Positions 35,090-43,155 of a stretch of 64,000 nt of DNA are shown here, piece by piece. How positions within the stretch are numbered: position 1 is the stretch's first letter; the number at the start of each line of letters is the position of its first letter. Location of the stretch: positions 4,092,001 to 4,156,000 of the forward strand of contig OZ252110.1 in the NCBI GenBank assembly GCA_965248545.1, in the 5' to 3' direction. The notes beneath the pieces were generated by a model. It did no database searches and had not been told where the DNA came from. It saw only the letters and a list, made by a program, of their open reading frames with translations. This DNA comes from Alteromonas_E sp965248545 (GTDB taxonomy: Bacteria > Pseudomonadota > Gammaproteobacteria > Enterobacterales > Alteromonadaceae). A program made the position numbers and the translations under genes.

Positions 35090-36106
35090 TTATCCGTACT
35101 CCGCCTGTAATGCCAACGCTGACTCCAACAGTTCAGCCATATCGTCCGCCCCCTGCTTGGTATCACAGATAAATTCCATTCGTGAGTCTTGGCGATAAGA
35201 ATGGTCAGCCATATCGAGATGCCCTTCACTGACGTTAAACGCGATAGGTCCTTTCTCTGTTTGCATAATGGCTTTTAATCGTTCACCCGTAAAACGACGC
35301 AGGGTAGACTCAACGGTTGCAAGTTCAAATACTCGTGTTGCGGAGCAAATCCAACCATAGGAGAAAAAACCTTGTCCATGATTGGCAACTTTATAAACCT
35401 GTTGTTCAGCGATTGTCTCCTTTTTGTCATGTTCATGACTTGAGGCATGAGAATGCACGTGAGAATGGGAATGCTCAAACAAGGACAACTGAGGTCGGTC
35501 TAGTAAAGCAAAATCTATTGAATCTTTAACTGCGTCAGCGCGATGGGTTTTCGCTAAATTCAGCTCAGCCAAGTGCTGCGTGAGCAAAGGAAAATGGTGC
35601 GATTCATAGAGGTCAGATTTCGTACTGACGATGACATCGGCAATGCTGAGTTGCTCGCGAAAAGTAGGATGGTTCCGCCACTTTTCAGATTCAAGCTTGC
35701 GCGCATCAATCAAGGTCAAGGTCGCACGCACATCTAATACGTCTTGGTAATGAGGTTCATTAAGCGTTTGCAGAACTTCTACAGGATGCCCTAGCCCTGT
35801 TGGCTCGATAAGCAAGCGATCAGGCCGAGCCTCTGCCAATAATTGATTAAGTGCAATGTGCATAGGCAATCCCGATGTACAGCACATACACCCCCCTGGG
35901 ACTTCCCTAATGTACACCCCCTTATGCTCAGTCTCCATGAGTGAACCGTCGATACCGATTTCGCCAAACTCATTAACCAACACTGCCCAACGTTCACTGT
36001 CAGGTTTCTCTTCCAGAAGTTTAAGGATTTGCGTCGTTTTACCGACGCCGAGTGCTCCTGTAATGATGTTGGTAGGTACCGCTTCGATCTTTTCCAATGT
36101 CACCAC
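35090..36106 (-). CDS. COG0523 (CobW-like) GTPase, probable zinc metallochaperone
   Basis: A 338-residue P-loop GTPase. Walker A TGALGVGKTTQ near residue 17, the metal-binding GGCMCC motif near 71, STKSD as the guanine-specificity motif near 160, and a His-rich segment HSHSHVHSHASSHEHD near 212-227. The CobW C-terminal domain follows. COG0523 members transfer zinc to client proteins during zinc starvation. Start is one of two adjacent GTG codons at 36106/36103. It lies 21 bases after the PhoX-like gene and next to zur on the same strand. Confidence 0.9.
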   Translation of the reverse strand: MVTLEKIEAVPTNIITGALGVGKTTQILKLLEEKPDSERWAVLVNEFGEIGIDGSLMETEHKGVYIREVPGGCMCCTSGLPMHIALNQLLAEARPDRLLIEPTGLGHPVEVLQTLNEPHYQDVLDVRATLTLIDARKLESEKWRNHPTFREQLSIADVIVSTKSDLYESHHFPLLTQHLAELNLAKTHRADAVKDSIDFALLDRPQLSLFEHSHSHVHSHASSHEHDKKETIAEQQVYKVANHGQGFFSYGWICSATRVFELATVESTLRRFTGERLKAIMQTEKGPIAFNVSEGHLDMADHSYRQDSRMEFICDTKQGADDMAELLESALALQAEYG

Positions 36107-36127
36107 CTTCGTTCAATTCCTTAAGAT

Positions 36128-37498
36128 TCAACCAACAAACTGGTCCCATGGACCAGTAATCGCGAGGGTCAGTGTCGGTGAATAAAGATTTACAAACATG
36201 GTTTGACCATCTGGAGAAAAACATGCGCCAGCTGGTTCGGTTTGCCAGCGAACTTTGGCAAAATCATACAATCTCCCATCTGTGGTCACGCCTCTGAGCT
36301 TGTTGTTCACCTCATCAGAATACTGGTCTTCACACACAATTAAATGACCATTTGGTGCAATAGCAACATTATCTCCATAATTAAACGCCGCTTCACTGAC
36401 ACTCTCAACGAACAAGGATAGTTTGCCTGGTGATTGCTGCTCAGCGGATTCACCTTCAAATTCAGAAGGTTTGTAGCGCATGATTTGGCCGAGCTTTTTA
36501 GCGCCGCCATTGGTGCAACAGAAGTACATTTCGTCCTCACCAAAATGCAGCCCCTCACCTCTTGCAAATAGAGCTGCACCGCTTGTGTAGCCTCTTTGAC
36601 GCAAATCATCTTTCGGACTTTCTACATCCTCTAAATCAATCCATTCGCATTCAAACTCTTGGTGCAATGACATATCAGGATTTTGCCAATTGCGGGTATC
36701 AAACATGGGTTTGCCTTTGACAACAAGCGCTTGCAATTTGCCGCCTTGGTCCAGTTTTTGTCTTACATTCGGAATAAAGCGATAGAATAAACTGTCACCG
36801 CGGTCCTCGGTCATGTAAACAATGCCGGTACGCGGGTCAACACACGCCGCTTCATGATTGAAACGTCCCATCTCTTTGAGTGGCACCGGTGCAACTAGCC
36901 CTTGGCTTTGCGCGGGTACCTCAAAAACGTATCCGTGATCTTGGCCAATGTGCTCTGACGCCGTTAAAACCGATTCTTCGCATGTCAACCAAGAGTTCCA
37001 TGGGGTTACCCCTCCTGCGCAATTACGGATCGTGCCTAATAGCGACATGAATTCTTGTTCAACCTTTTCCGTTTTCAGGTTGTACACAATATTGCTTGTA
37101 CCGCCGGGCAGCGGGTGACCTTGGCTATCAGCGTCATAGGCAGACGAGGCGAGCGCTTGCGGTAATTTGGAAACAGCAGACGCTTTCGGCGGTGAAATTT
37201 CGTGATTTCTAACTAATACCACCCGGTCATCATCTAGTGGTAAACATCCCATACCGTCGGCCCGATCCGGCACCTTCAGACCGTCGCTCATAGCACTACC
37301 TAACGTCGAGATAACGCGGTAACTAAACCCCTTAGGAAGGTCGAGAATACCTTCGGGATCAGGTAAGAGTGGCCCATACGCTCGGGCCGGATCCATCGCT
37401 GTATTGACCAAGTTAGCACCTTTCACGTTGATGTGTGTGAAAAGACCACCAAAAGCCAGGCTAACTAAGCCTTTATTGAAATTTCGACGTGTAATCAT
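36128..37498 (-). CDS. Tat-exported PhoX/DUF839-like protein
   Basis: A 456-residue protein beginning MITRRNFNKGLVSLAFGG, a twin-arginine signal, so it is exported folded, with a cofactor. The DUF839 beta-propeller is seen as YRVISTLGSAMSD, VRNHEISPP, NCAGGVTPWNSWLTCEES (the Cys and Glu used by PhoX for its iron/calcium centre), GRFNHEAACVDP and YMTEDRGDSLFYRF. PhoX is a calcium/iron alkaline phosphatase and does not need zinc. Transcribed with the COG0523 gene, suggesting a zinc-sparing phosphatase role, which is inference. True PhoX activity is not certain since many DUF839 proteins are uncharacterised. Confidence 0.83.
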   Translation of the reverse strand: MITRRNFNKGLVSLAFGGLFTHINVKGANLVNTAMDPARAYGPLLPDPEGILDLPKGFSYRVISTLGSAMSDGLKVPDRADGMGCLPLDDDRVVLVRNHEISPPKASAVSKLPQALASSAYDADSQGHPLPGGTSNIVYNLKTEKVEQEFMSLLGTIRNCAGGVTPWNSWLTCEESVLTASEHIGQDHGYVFEVPAQSQGLVAPVPLKEMGRFNHEAACVDPRTGIVYMTEDRGDSLFYRFIPNVRQKLDQGGKLQALVVKGKPMFDTRNWQNPDMSLHQEFECEWIDLEDVESPKDDLRQRGYTSGAALFARGEGLHFGEDEMYFCCTNGGAKKLGQIMRYKPSEFEGESAEQQSPGKLSLFVESVSEAAFNYGDNVAIAPNGHLIVCEDQYSDEVNNKLRGVTTDGRLYDFAKVRWQTEPAGACFSPDGQTMFVNLYSPTLTLAITGPWDQFVG

Positions 37499-37564
37499 AA
37501 GACCGTTTATAGTAATGAAGAGGAAACTTTAGGGTTAAGTATAAAAGATGTTGCACCAATGACT

Positions 37565-38032
37565 CTACTGTTTACAACGACAATCTTCGCACAAACCTTT
37601 CAATTCAATTTGTGAGAAAACGCCACCAAAATCGGTCTTCTCAACGCTGCGATTAAGCTCATTTACGAGCATGTTAGATGCGGGGCTCTCATGAGTTTTT
37701 TGACATTCTTTACAAATGATAAATACCGAAAAATAACTGCCCACACTACATAGACTGCCAGTACACACAACGTATTTGTTGATAGATGCCAAACGGTGAA
37801 CCAATTTCCACTTTGTTAAGCAGTCTAGTATTCGGTAAATGGAGTTAGCTACGACACGTTCATTGAAGACTTCATTGAACTTGTCCATGATTTCATATGC
37901 TGAGAGTGGCAGTTCTTCATCCATTAACATGCTAAGCAACTTAGTTCGCTTATCCGTGGCTTTTATACCGGCTTGTTCAATCAGCTGCTGTGCTTTACCG
38001 AGGTCATACTCGTGACAAACTGATGCCTTCAT
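37565..38032 (-). CDS. zur: Fur-family regulator, probable zinc uptake regulator Zur
   Basis: A 155-residue metalloregulator; ATG 38032 with AGGT upstream. N-terminal winged helix (about 10-85) with LPLSAYEIMDKFNE and NSIYRILDCLTKWKLVHRL; the C-terminal dimer domain has CKECQKTHE and a closing LCEDCRC that form the structural Cys4 zinc site. The HHDH iron-type motif of Fur is absent, and a Zur-like palindrome lies 118 bases upstream. With COG0523, ZrgA-like, DUF1826 and ABC genes around it, zinc sensing is the best call; it represses uptake genes when zinc is replete. Confidence 0.85.
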   Translation of the reverse strand: MKASVCHEYDLGKAQQLIEQAGIKATDKRTKLLSMLMDEELPLSAYEIMDKFNEVFNERVVANSIYRILDCLTKWKLVHRLASINKYVVCTGSLCSVGSYFSVFIICKECQKTHESPASNMLVNELNRSVEKTDFGGVFSQIELKGLCEDCRCKQ

Positions 38033-38149
38033 TCTGCTACCTGCTCGTTATATGTGGGAGACGCCATCGGGTCACCTCACACTTTTAATTTCTCGGACGC
38101 CCTGCGAATTGAACAGAAACGATTCAAGCAAAACGGATACGATCATTAT

Positions 38150-38164
38150 TGTTATAATATAACA
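38150..38164. promoter_or_regulatory. Zur-box-like perfect palindrome upstream of zur
   Basis: TGTTATA-A-TATAACA, seven-base arms with a one-base centre, identical to the core of the gammaproteobacterial Zur consensus (TGTTATANTATAACA). A weaker half-copy (TGTTAT) follows at 38170. It lies upstream of zur and just past the end of the ABC permease gene, suggesting autoregulation. Confidence 0.75.
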
Positions 38165-38212
38165 TATCATGTTATTTTCAATAAAAAAAGAAAATCGCTG
38201 CACAGCAACCAA

Positions 38213-39451
38213 TTATCTGGCTGCTGTCGTCTGCTGATGCAAGGCTGTTTTATAGGCTTCGTAACACGGGAACGCAGCGGTTAGCGCGCTTGCCAAAACG
38301 ATCCCCAAGGATACAAGGACTAAGTCAATGGAGAGGATATTCCAGCTCAGGAACAAACCAAATTCCGAGGCTAACCACCCTTCCAGAGAGAACAGCGCAA
38401 CCGTCAATGCGATAGCGGCCACGAGGAGTGAAGATACGGTAATCAGTAGCGCTTCAAGCAGTACTAAAAACATAATTTTCTGTGGACCCGCGCCAAGGAT
38501 ACGCAGCACCGCGATTTCCCCTTTGCGCTCATTCATTGACGCCAACAACATGGTTGATAAACCAAACAACGCCGAGAGCAATACTAGTATCGCAATTGCT
38601 CTTAGAATCCCTTCGATGACGCCAACCAATGACCACAACTCTGCCATGGCGACCCCGGGTAAAACCGCCATTAACCTGTCGTTCGAATAATTATTGATGT
38701 CCCGCTGAATCCTAAATGTAGCCAGTCTAGACGTTAGACCAAGCATTACGGATGTTATACTCTCGGGCGTTAACTCGAGACTGTCTGGGTTTTCAGCCAA
38801 CTGTTTCAGTACGCCTGGCGGCTTATGTATTGCTTCAATTGCCTCAAGGCTAACGTGTACTGTTTTATCTACGGGTGTTCCTGTTCTTGTTAAAATGCCG
38901 GCAATGGTAAATGGCGCTTGGTCGTGCAGAGAAAAGCTTGTGCTACCGATGCCGTGAGCAATCACAATTTTGTCACCCACTGAGTATCCTAGCTGCTCAG
39001 CCACATCGGCTCCGATAACCGTTTCGAATAAGGTATCAAACTCCCGCCCTTGTTCCATTGACAGCGTTCTGCCGCCACCATATTTGAAATGGTTGAAATA
39101 GTCAGTTGAGGTGCCAAGTACTCTGAAGCCGCGGTGCGAGTCGCCCAGTGATATAGGAATCGCCCATTCAACGAGTTGATTATTTTTCAGTGACTCGTAA
39201 CTCTCGTATTTAATATTGTTCGTAGGACTCCCTAACCTGAAGATTGAATAGAGCAATAAATTCAACTGGCCACTGGGTGCCCCGACAATAAGATCAGTTC
39301 CCGAGACCGATCGGTTAAAACTGTTTTTTGCTTCTAAACGGATGTGTTCAACGCTGAAGAGAACAAGAATGCTGATCGTCAAAGACAGAAAAGTGAGGAT
39401 TGCCGTTTTCTTACGACTCAATAAGCTTAGTTTAGCGACACTGAACAGCAC
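38213..39451 (-). CDS. FtsX/MacB-type ABC transporter permease of the zinc island
   Basis: A 412-residue inner-membrane permease. GTG 39451 overlaps the ATPase stop (TAGTG) with AAGGA eight bases upstream. It has the MacB/LolC topology: one N-terminal helix (about 17-36), a large periplasmic domain of about 230 residues, and three C-terminal helices, with GEIAVLRILGAGPQKI at the conserved coupling site. Such pairs extract or move envelope components rather than importing ions. In Vibrio cholerae a similar pair belongs to the Zur-controlled zrg locus, so a zinc-linked envelope role is likely. Confidence 0.87.
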   Translation of the reverse strand: MLFSVAKLSLLSRKKTAILTFLSLTISILVLFSVEHIRLEAKNSFNRSVSGTDLIVGAPSGQLNLLLYSIFRLGSPTNNIKYESYESLKNNQLVEWAIPISLGDSHRGFRVLGTSTDYFNHFKYGGGRTLSMEQGREFDTLFETVIGADVAEQLGYSVGDKIVIAHGIGSTSFSLHDQAPFTIAGILTRTGTPVDKTVHVSLEAIEAIHKPPGVLKQLAENPDSLELTPESITSVMLGLTSRLATFRIQRDINNYSNDRLMAVLPGVAMAELWSLVGVIEGILRAIAILVLLSALFGLSTMLLASMNERKGEIAVLRILGAGPQKIMFLVLLEALLITVSSLLVAAIALTVALFSLEGWLASEFGLFLSWNILSIDLVLVSLGIVLASALTAAFPCYEAYKTALHQQTTAAR

Positions 39452-40152
39452 TACATATTCCTTTCATTCTGGATGACCGACGCGATATCCACCGACTTTG
39501 CAAAATGTTTGGCGAGCGCTTGATCGTGACTAACAAAAACCATCGCCGTATTGTTCTCGGCAACTACAGCCATGAGTAAATCCATAAATGCATCTCGAGC
39601 GGAAGCGTCGAGTGCTGATGTAGGCTCATCCACTAGCAATAGTCGAGGTGCGTTTATTAATGCTCTAACAATAGCGACCCGCTGTTGCTGACCAATACTA
39701 AGCTGACTCACCGGGCGTTCAAAGAGTTCAGCGCTCATATTTAGGCTGACCATAAGCTGTTCAGCTCTTTTGCGAATATCTCGTTTGTCTTTGCCTGCTA
39801 GGTAAGCTGCCAATTCAATGTTATTTAGAATGGAAAGATAGGGAATTAAATTAAATGTCTGAAACACCACGCCAATGTTTTGCGCTCGAAACGCATCCCG
39901 CTTTCGATTCGACATACTGGGAAGTGACTGGCCGAGCACTGTCACATCCCCCTGATCGGGGACTAGCATTCCCGATAACATTGCCAATAATGTAGATTTA
40001 CCGCTCCCAGACTCACCGTGTAGAAACACCGTATCGTTTTCTTCGACGTCCCAACGGGGAATATAAAACTTGGTACTCTTGGCTTTTGCGCCACCGTATT
40101 GGTAGCGGACATTGTCCAATGTTACTGCTGTTCCCATTTTTAATTTACTCAT
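39451..40152 (-). CDS. LolD/MacB-type ABC ATPase of the zinc island
   Basis: About 233 residues from ATG 40152; GTG 40176 would add eight residues, and no ribosome site decides. Walker A HGESGSGKST, Q-loop FQTFNLIP, signature LSIGQQQRVAIVRAL (LSIGQ replaces the more usual LSGGQ), Walker B LLLVDEPTSALD and switch His in FVSHDQ. It energises the permease whose GTG overlaps its stop. A ten-base palindrome TGTTATAACA lies in the divergent region upstream. Confidence 0.9.
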   Translation of the reverse strand: MSKLKMGTAVTLDNVRYQYGGAKAKSTKFYIPRWDVEENDTVFLHGESGSGKSTLLAMLSGMLVPDQGDVTVLGQSLPSMSNRKRDAFRAQNIGVVFQTFNLIPYLSILNNIELAAYLAGKDKRDIRKRAEQLMVSLNMSAELFERPVSQLSIGQQQRVAIVRALINAPRLLLVDEPTSALDASARDAFMDLLMAVVAENNTAMVFVSHDQALAKHFAKSVDIASVIQNERNM

Positions 40153-40200
40153 CGCGCGAAAAGCCGCACTCACCACTTAAAACTATGCCTACCCGAGGTA

Positions 40201-40212
40201 ATGTTATAACAT
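40201..40212. promoter_or_regulatory. Zur-like palindrome between divergent ABC and DUF3299 operons
   Basis: ATGTTATAACAT, a perfect 12-base palindrome using the same half-site as the other Zur-like boxes but with the arms five bases closer. It lies between the ABC ATPase (start 40152) and DUF3299 (start 40264) genes, so one site could control both. Shortened spacing lowers confidence that Zur itself binds here. Confidence 0.5.
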
Positions 40213-40263
40213 AAAAGCGTTTTTTATGGTCAACAAGAGTCGTTAAGCTTGAAGATTTACTCG

Positions 40264-40824
40264 ATGAAAACCCTTCTTTTGTCTGGGCTGTTCATTCTGG
40301 CATCGTTTCAGCCACTATCAGCAGATGCGAAAACAGAATATCAAACCATCGAATGGGTGCAACTAATGCCTGCAGATGATTTAGAAGCCCTAATGAATCC
40401 ACCTGAAGCGCTACTAAACGTTGCAGATGGTTCGGAAATGGACACGCTCGATAATTTGAACAGCTTAGGCGCGGACGACCCAAATGCAGAGCGCTTTTAT
40501 CAAGCATTGAAATCGGCGGAAGTCGTTGACACTTTCAATGAAAAGTCGATCCGCCTGCCTGGTTTTGTGGTGCCACTTGCGAATGACGAAAACAATTTAG
40601 TGACCGAGTTTTTCATCGTGCCCTACTTCGGAGCCTGTCTGCATTTACCACCACCACCACCGAATCAGATTATATTCGCTAAAGTTACCGAGGGTTTTGA
40701 GTTAGACTCTTTGTATAACCCTTTCTGGTTTGAAGGGCAGCTAATGATTGAGCAGAATGAAAACGATTTGGGTACATCTGCGTATACCATTAAATTAGAC
40801 TCGTTGTATCTGTACGAAGAGTGA
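40264..40824 (+). CDS. Exported DUF3299 protein (first copy)
   Basis: A 186-residue periplasmic protein. ATG 40264 begins a clean signal peptide (MKTLLLSGLFILASF, cut near residue 21); a TTG at 40249 is possible. DUF3299 marks: IRLPGFVVPL, then the motif IVPYFGACLHLPPPPPNQ with Cys, His and a proline run, and a final strand. The family is linked to zinc-responsive loci; it corresponds to a Zrg component in Vibrio, by recollection. The Cys/His of the core motif could bind metal. Overlapped by four or fewer bases by the next frame; operon with two further genes. Confidence 0.85.
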   Translation: MKTLLLSGLFILASFQPLSADAKTEYQTIEWVQLMPADDLEALMNPPEALLNVADGSEMDTLDNLNSLGADDPNAERFYQALKSAEVVDTFNEKSIRLPGFVVPLANDENNLVTEFFIVPYFGACLHLPPPPPNQIIFAKVTEGFELDSLYNPFWFEGQLMIEQNENDLGTSAYTIKLDSLYLYEE

Positions 40825-40832
40825 GATTATTT

Positions 40833-41279
40833 ATGAATATGAAACCATTGTATTTCGCTTTACTCACCAGCGCTTTTTTCACAACATCCGTGAGTGCGTG
40901 TGAGTTTCATGATGCCCCTATGTTTGGTGTAATGGGGATGGGTCACCCGATGATGAACAGGCATGCTAAAGTGGACTTTGGTGAGCTGGTTGTTTCGCAC
41001 GATAACGAAGTCACAACCAATGCAAATGAAAGCGCCAATCTCGTGATTCGCTATAAGCTGCCATTGAATTATCGAGATGTCACTTTAGACTTTTCAGCGT
41101 CCAATGGTATTCAACTTACACAGCAAGGACCGGTAAAAATTGATCGCATGATGGGCTCCTATTCATTAGCTTACACGGCGACAACCGGAGGTTCTCAACT
41201 GATCAATGTTAGGGTCGAGGCGATTAAAAACGGTAAACCCTACTCGCATGTGCAACACGTTAACCTAACGGTACTCTAA
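40833..41279 (+). CDS. Exported Met/His-rich protein of the zinc operon
   Basis: A 148-residue protein, ATG 40833 (GAGTGAGA upstream), alternative ATG 40839. The signal peptide is cut after VSA; the mature protein begins CEFHDAPMFGVMGMGHPMMNRH, a Cys/His/Met-rich metal-ligand segment reminiscent of copper or zinc carriers, followed by an immunoglobulin-like beta-sandwich of about 110 residues (VIRYKLPLNYRDV, VRVEAIKNG). The initial Cys could also be lipidated, though the lipobox SVSAC is weak. No named family recognised; a periplasmic metal carrier is inferred from composition and neighbours. Confidence 0.75.
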   Translation: MNMKPLYFALLTSAFFTTSVSACEFHDAPMFGVMGMGHPMMNRHAKVDFGELVVSHDNEVTTNANESANLVIRYKLPLNYRDVTLDFSASNGIQLTQQGPVKIDRMMGSYSLAYTATTGGSQLINVRVEAIKNGKPYSHVQHVNLTVL

Positions 41280-41316
41280 GCGTTTAATAGTTACAGTCAC
41301 AATAGGATTGACATTT

Positions 41317-41976
41317 GTGCGAACACTCATTGCTGTCAGTGTCGTTTTTCTTTGTCTAGGGGTCTTGTTTACCACGTTGATTACCGACAACTGGTCTGCC
41401 ATAAAGCGCGCGTTCGTCTCCCCTGAAATCGTCTTTATAACAACGGATGAAGCAGCACTAACGCGCATCGCTAATAGCCAAGCACTTGATATCACGTGGG
41501 AGCAGTTGCTACCCGAGCATGAACGCGAGTTGATTACAAAATACCAAGCACCGGAGCCGGAACGCATATCTGATTTAACCGACCAAATCTTACGCTCGAT
41601 CGAGGCCAGTAGTGACACCGCATATCAGTCTGCAATGGTATCGACAAATACCATTAACACATTCGACAATGCACACGTCTCACTCGCAGGCTTCGTTGTA
41701 CCTATCGAATTCTATGACGATACAAGCCCCAGTTTAGTATTTTTAGTTCCGTACTTCGGCGCGTGTATTCATTTCCCCCCTCCGCCTCCGAATCAGATCG
41801 TTTTTGCAAGGTTACCGCCAGGTTTCGATCAACTGGATATTAATCAAGCGTATACATTTGAGGGCATCCTGCAGCAAGGATTATTCGAAGATCAAATGGG
41901 AACTTCAGCATATGAAATGAACGTCACCTCGATTAGTCTATATGAAGGACAACCGGATGATCTTAGAAACCACTAA
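41317..41976 (+). CDS. Membrane-anchored DUF3299 protein (second copy)
   Basis: A 219-residue paralogue of the protein at 40264. No ATG start exists; GTG 41317 with AGGA nine bases upstream is preferred over TTG 41308. One N-terminal helix (MRTLIAVSVVFLCLGVLF) without a clear cleavage site suggests a membrane anchor. The core motif is almost the same: LVPYFGACIHFPPPPPNQ, and VSLAGFVVPIEF before it. The N-terminal 90 residues are longer than in the first copy. Its last four bases overlap the convergent MerC gene. Confidence 0.83.
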   Translation: MRTLIAVSVVFLCLGVLFTTLITDNWSAIKRAFVSPEIVFITTDEAALTRIANSQALDITWEQLLPEHERELITKYQAPEPERISDLTDQILRSIEASSDTAYQSAMVSTNTINTFDNAHVSLAGFVVPIEFYDDTSPSLVFLVPYFGACIHFPPPPPNQIVFARLPPGFDQLDINQAYTFEGILQQGLFEDQMGTSAYEMNVTSISLYEGQPDDLRNH

Positions 41977-42380
41977 CTTGATTCTGGTTCAAGTTTAGGG
42001 TGTCGCGATCGCCACTTAAGGTTCACAAAGTGTCCGCATGCTACAAATAAAGACCCTATAACCGTAACGACTACTTCTCCGAGCTCGCCCAGTCGGTCAT
42101 GCCCTTCAACCACGGCAAACAACAACAACGCCATACCAATACCGCTGACCAACAGAGCGACAATGCGACGATGGTGAAAATAGCCACTGATGACAGCGAA
42201 TAGGCTGATGGGCAATACGGCGAACAACAACCAGCGGTGGAAAAGCTCATCGTCAAACGCTAGGACACCAGACACCGCCGGAACCAAAACCAAAATCACG
42301 GGTAACAATAGACATTGCACTGTACACAATATCGACAGTCCTATCGCAGCCTTATCAGCGGCGTTTATCCAAGCGCGCAT
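41973..42380 (-). CDS. MerC-domain membrane protein
   Basis: A 135-residue protein with four membrane helices and MerC marks: DKAAIGLSILCTVQCLLLPV, with the Cys pair in helix 1, and a second region with FFHRWLLFAVLPIS-type helix. MerC proteins import mercury, but MerC-like genes are also common in zinc-responsive loci. ATG 42380 has AGG ten bases upstream and lies 18 bases after the ZrgA-like stop, so the two genes form an operon, probably controlled by the Zur-like box at 43059. Confidence 0.85.
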   Translation of the reverse strand: MRAWINAADKAAIGLSILCTVQCLLLPVILVLVPAVSGVLAFDDELFHRWLLFAVLPISLFAVISGYFHHRRIVALLVSGIGMALLLFAVVEGHDRLGELGEVVVTVIGSLFVACGHFVNLKWRSRHPKLEPESS

Positions 42381-42398
42381 CGCTTTGCCTACGTTGGG

Positions 42399-43013
<615 letters not shown>

Positions 43014-43058
43014 TTATTTTCTCCTAACAAAGCGATGCGAACGTGTTGCAGACGCAAT

Positions 43059-43073
43059 TGTTACATTATAACA
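43059..43073. promoter_or_regulatory. Zur-box-like palindrome between zrgA-like and EEP-HAD genes
   Basis: TGTTACA-T-TATAACA, one mismatch from a perfect 7-1-7 palindrome and matching the box at 38150 at 13 of 15 positions. It lies 46 bases before the ZrgA-like start and 82 bases before the divergent EEP-HAD gene, so Zur could regulate both. Confidence 0.7.
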
Positions 43074-43155
43074 TTACCGTTTGGATGTATATTCATTATT
43101 TTGTTGCTAACGTTACGCCTCGATTCAACAAAATAACTACAATGACGGTAACTTA

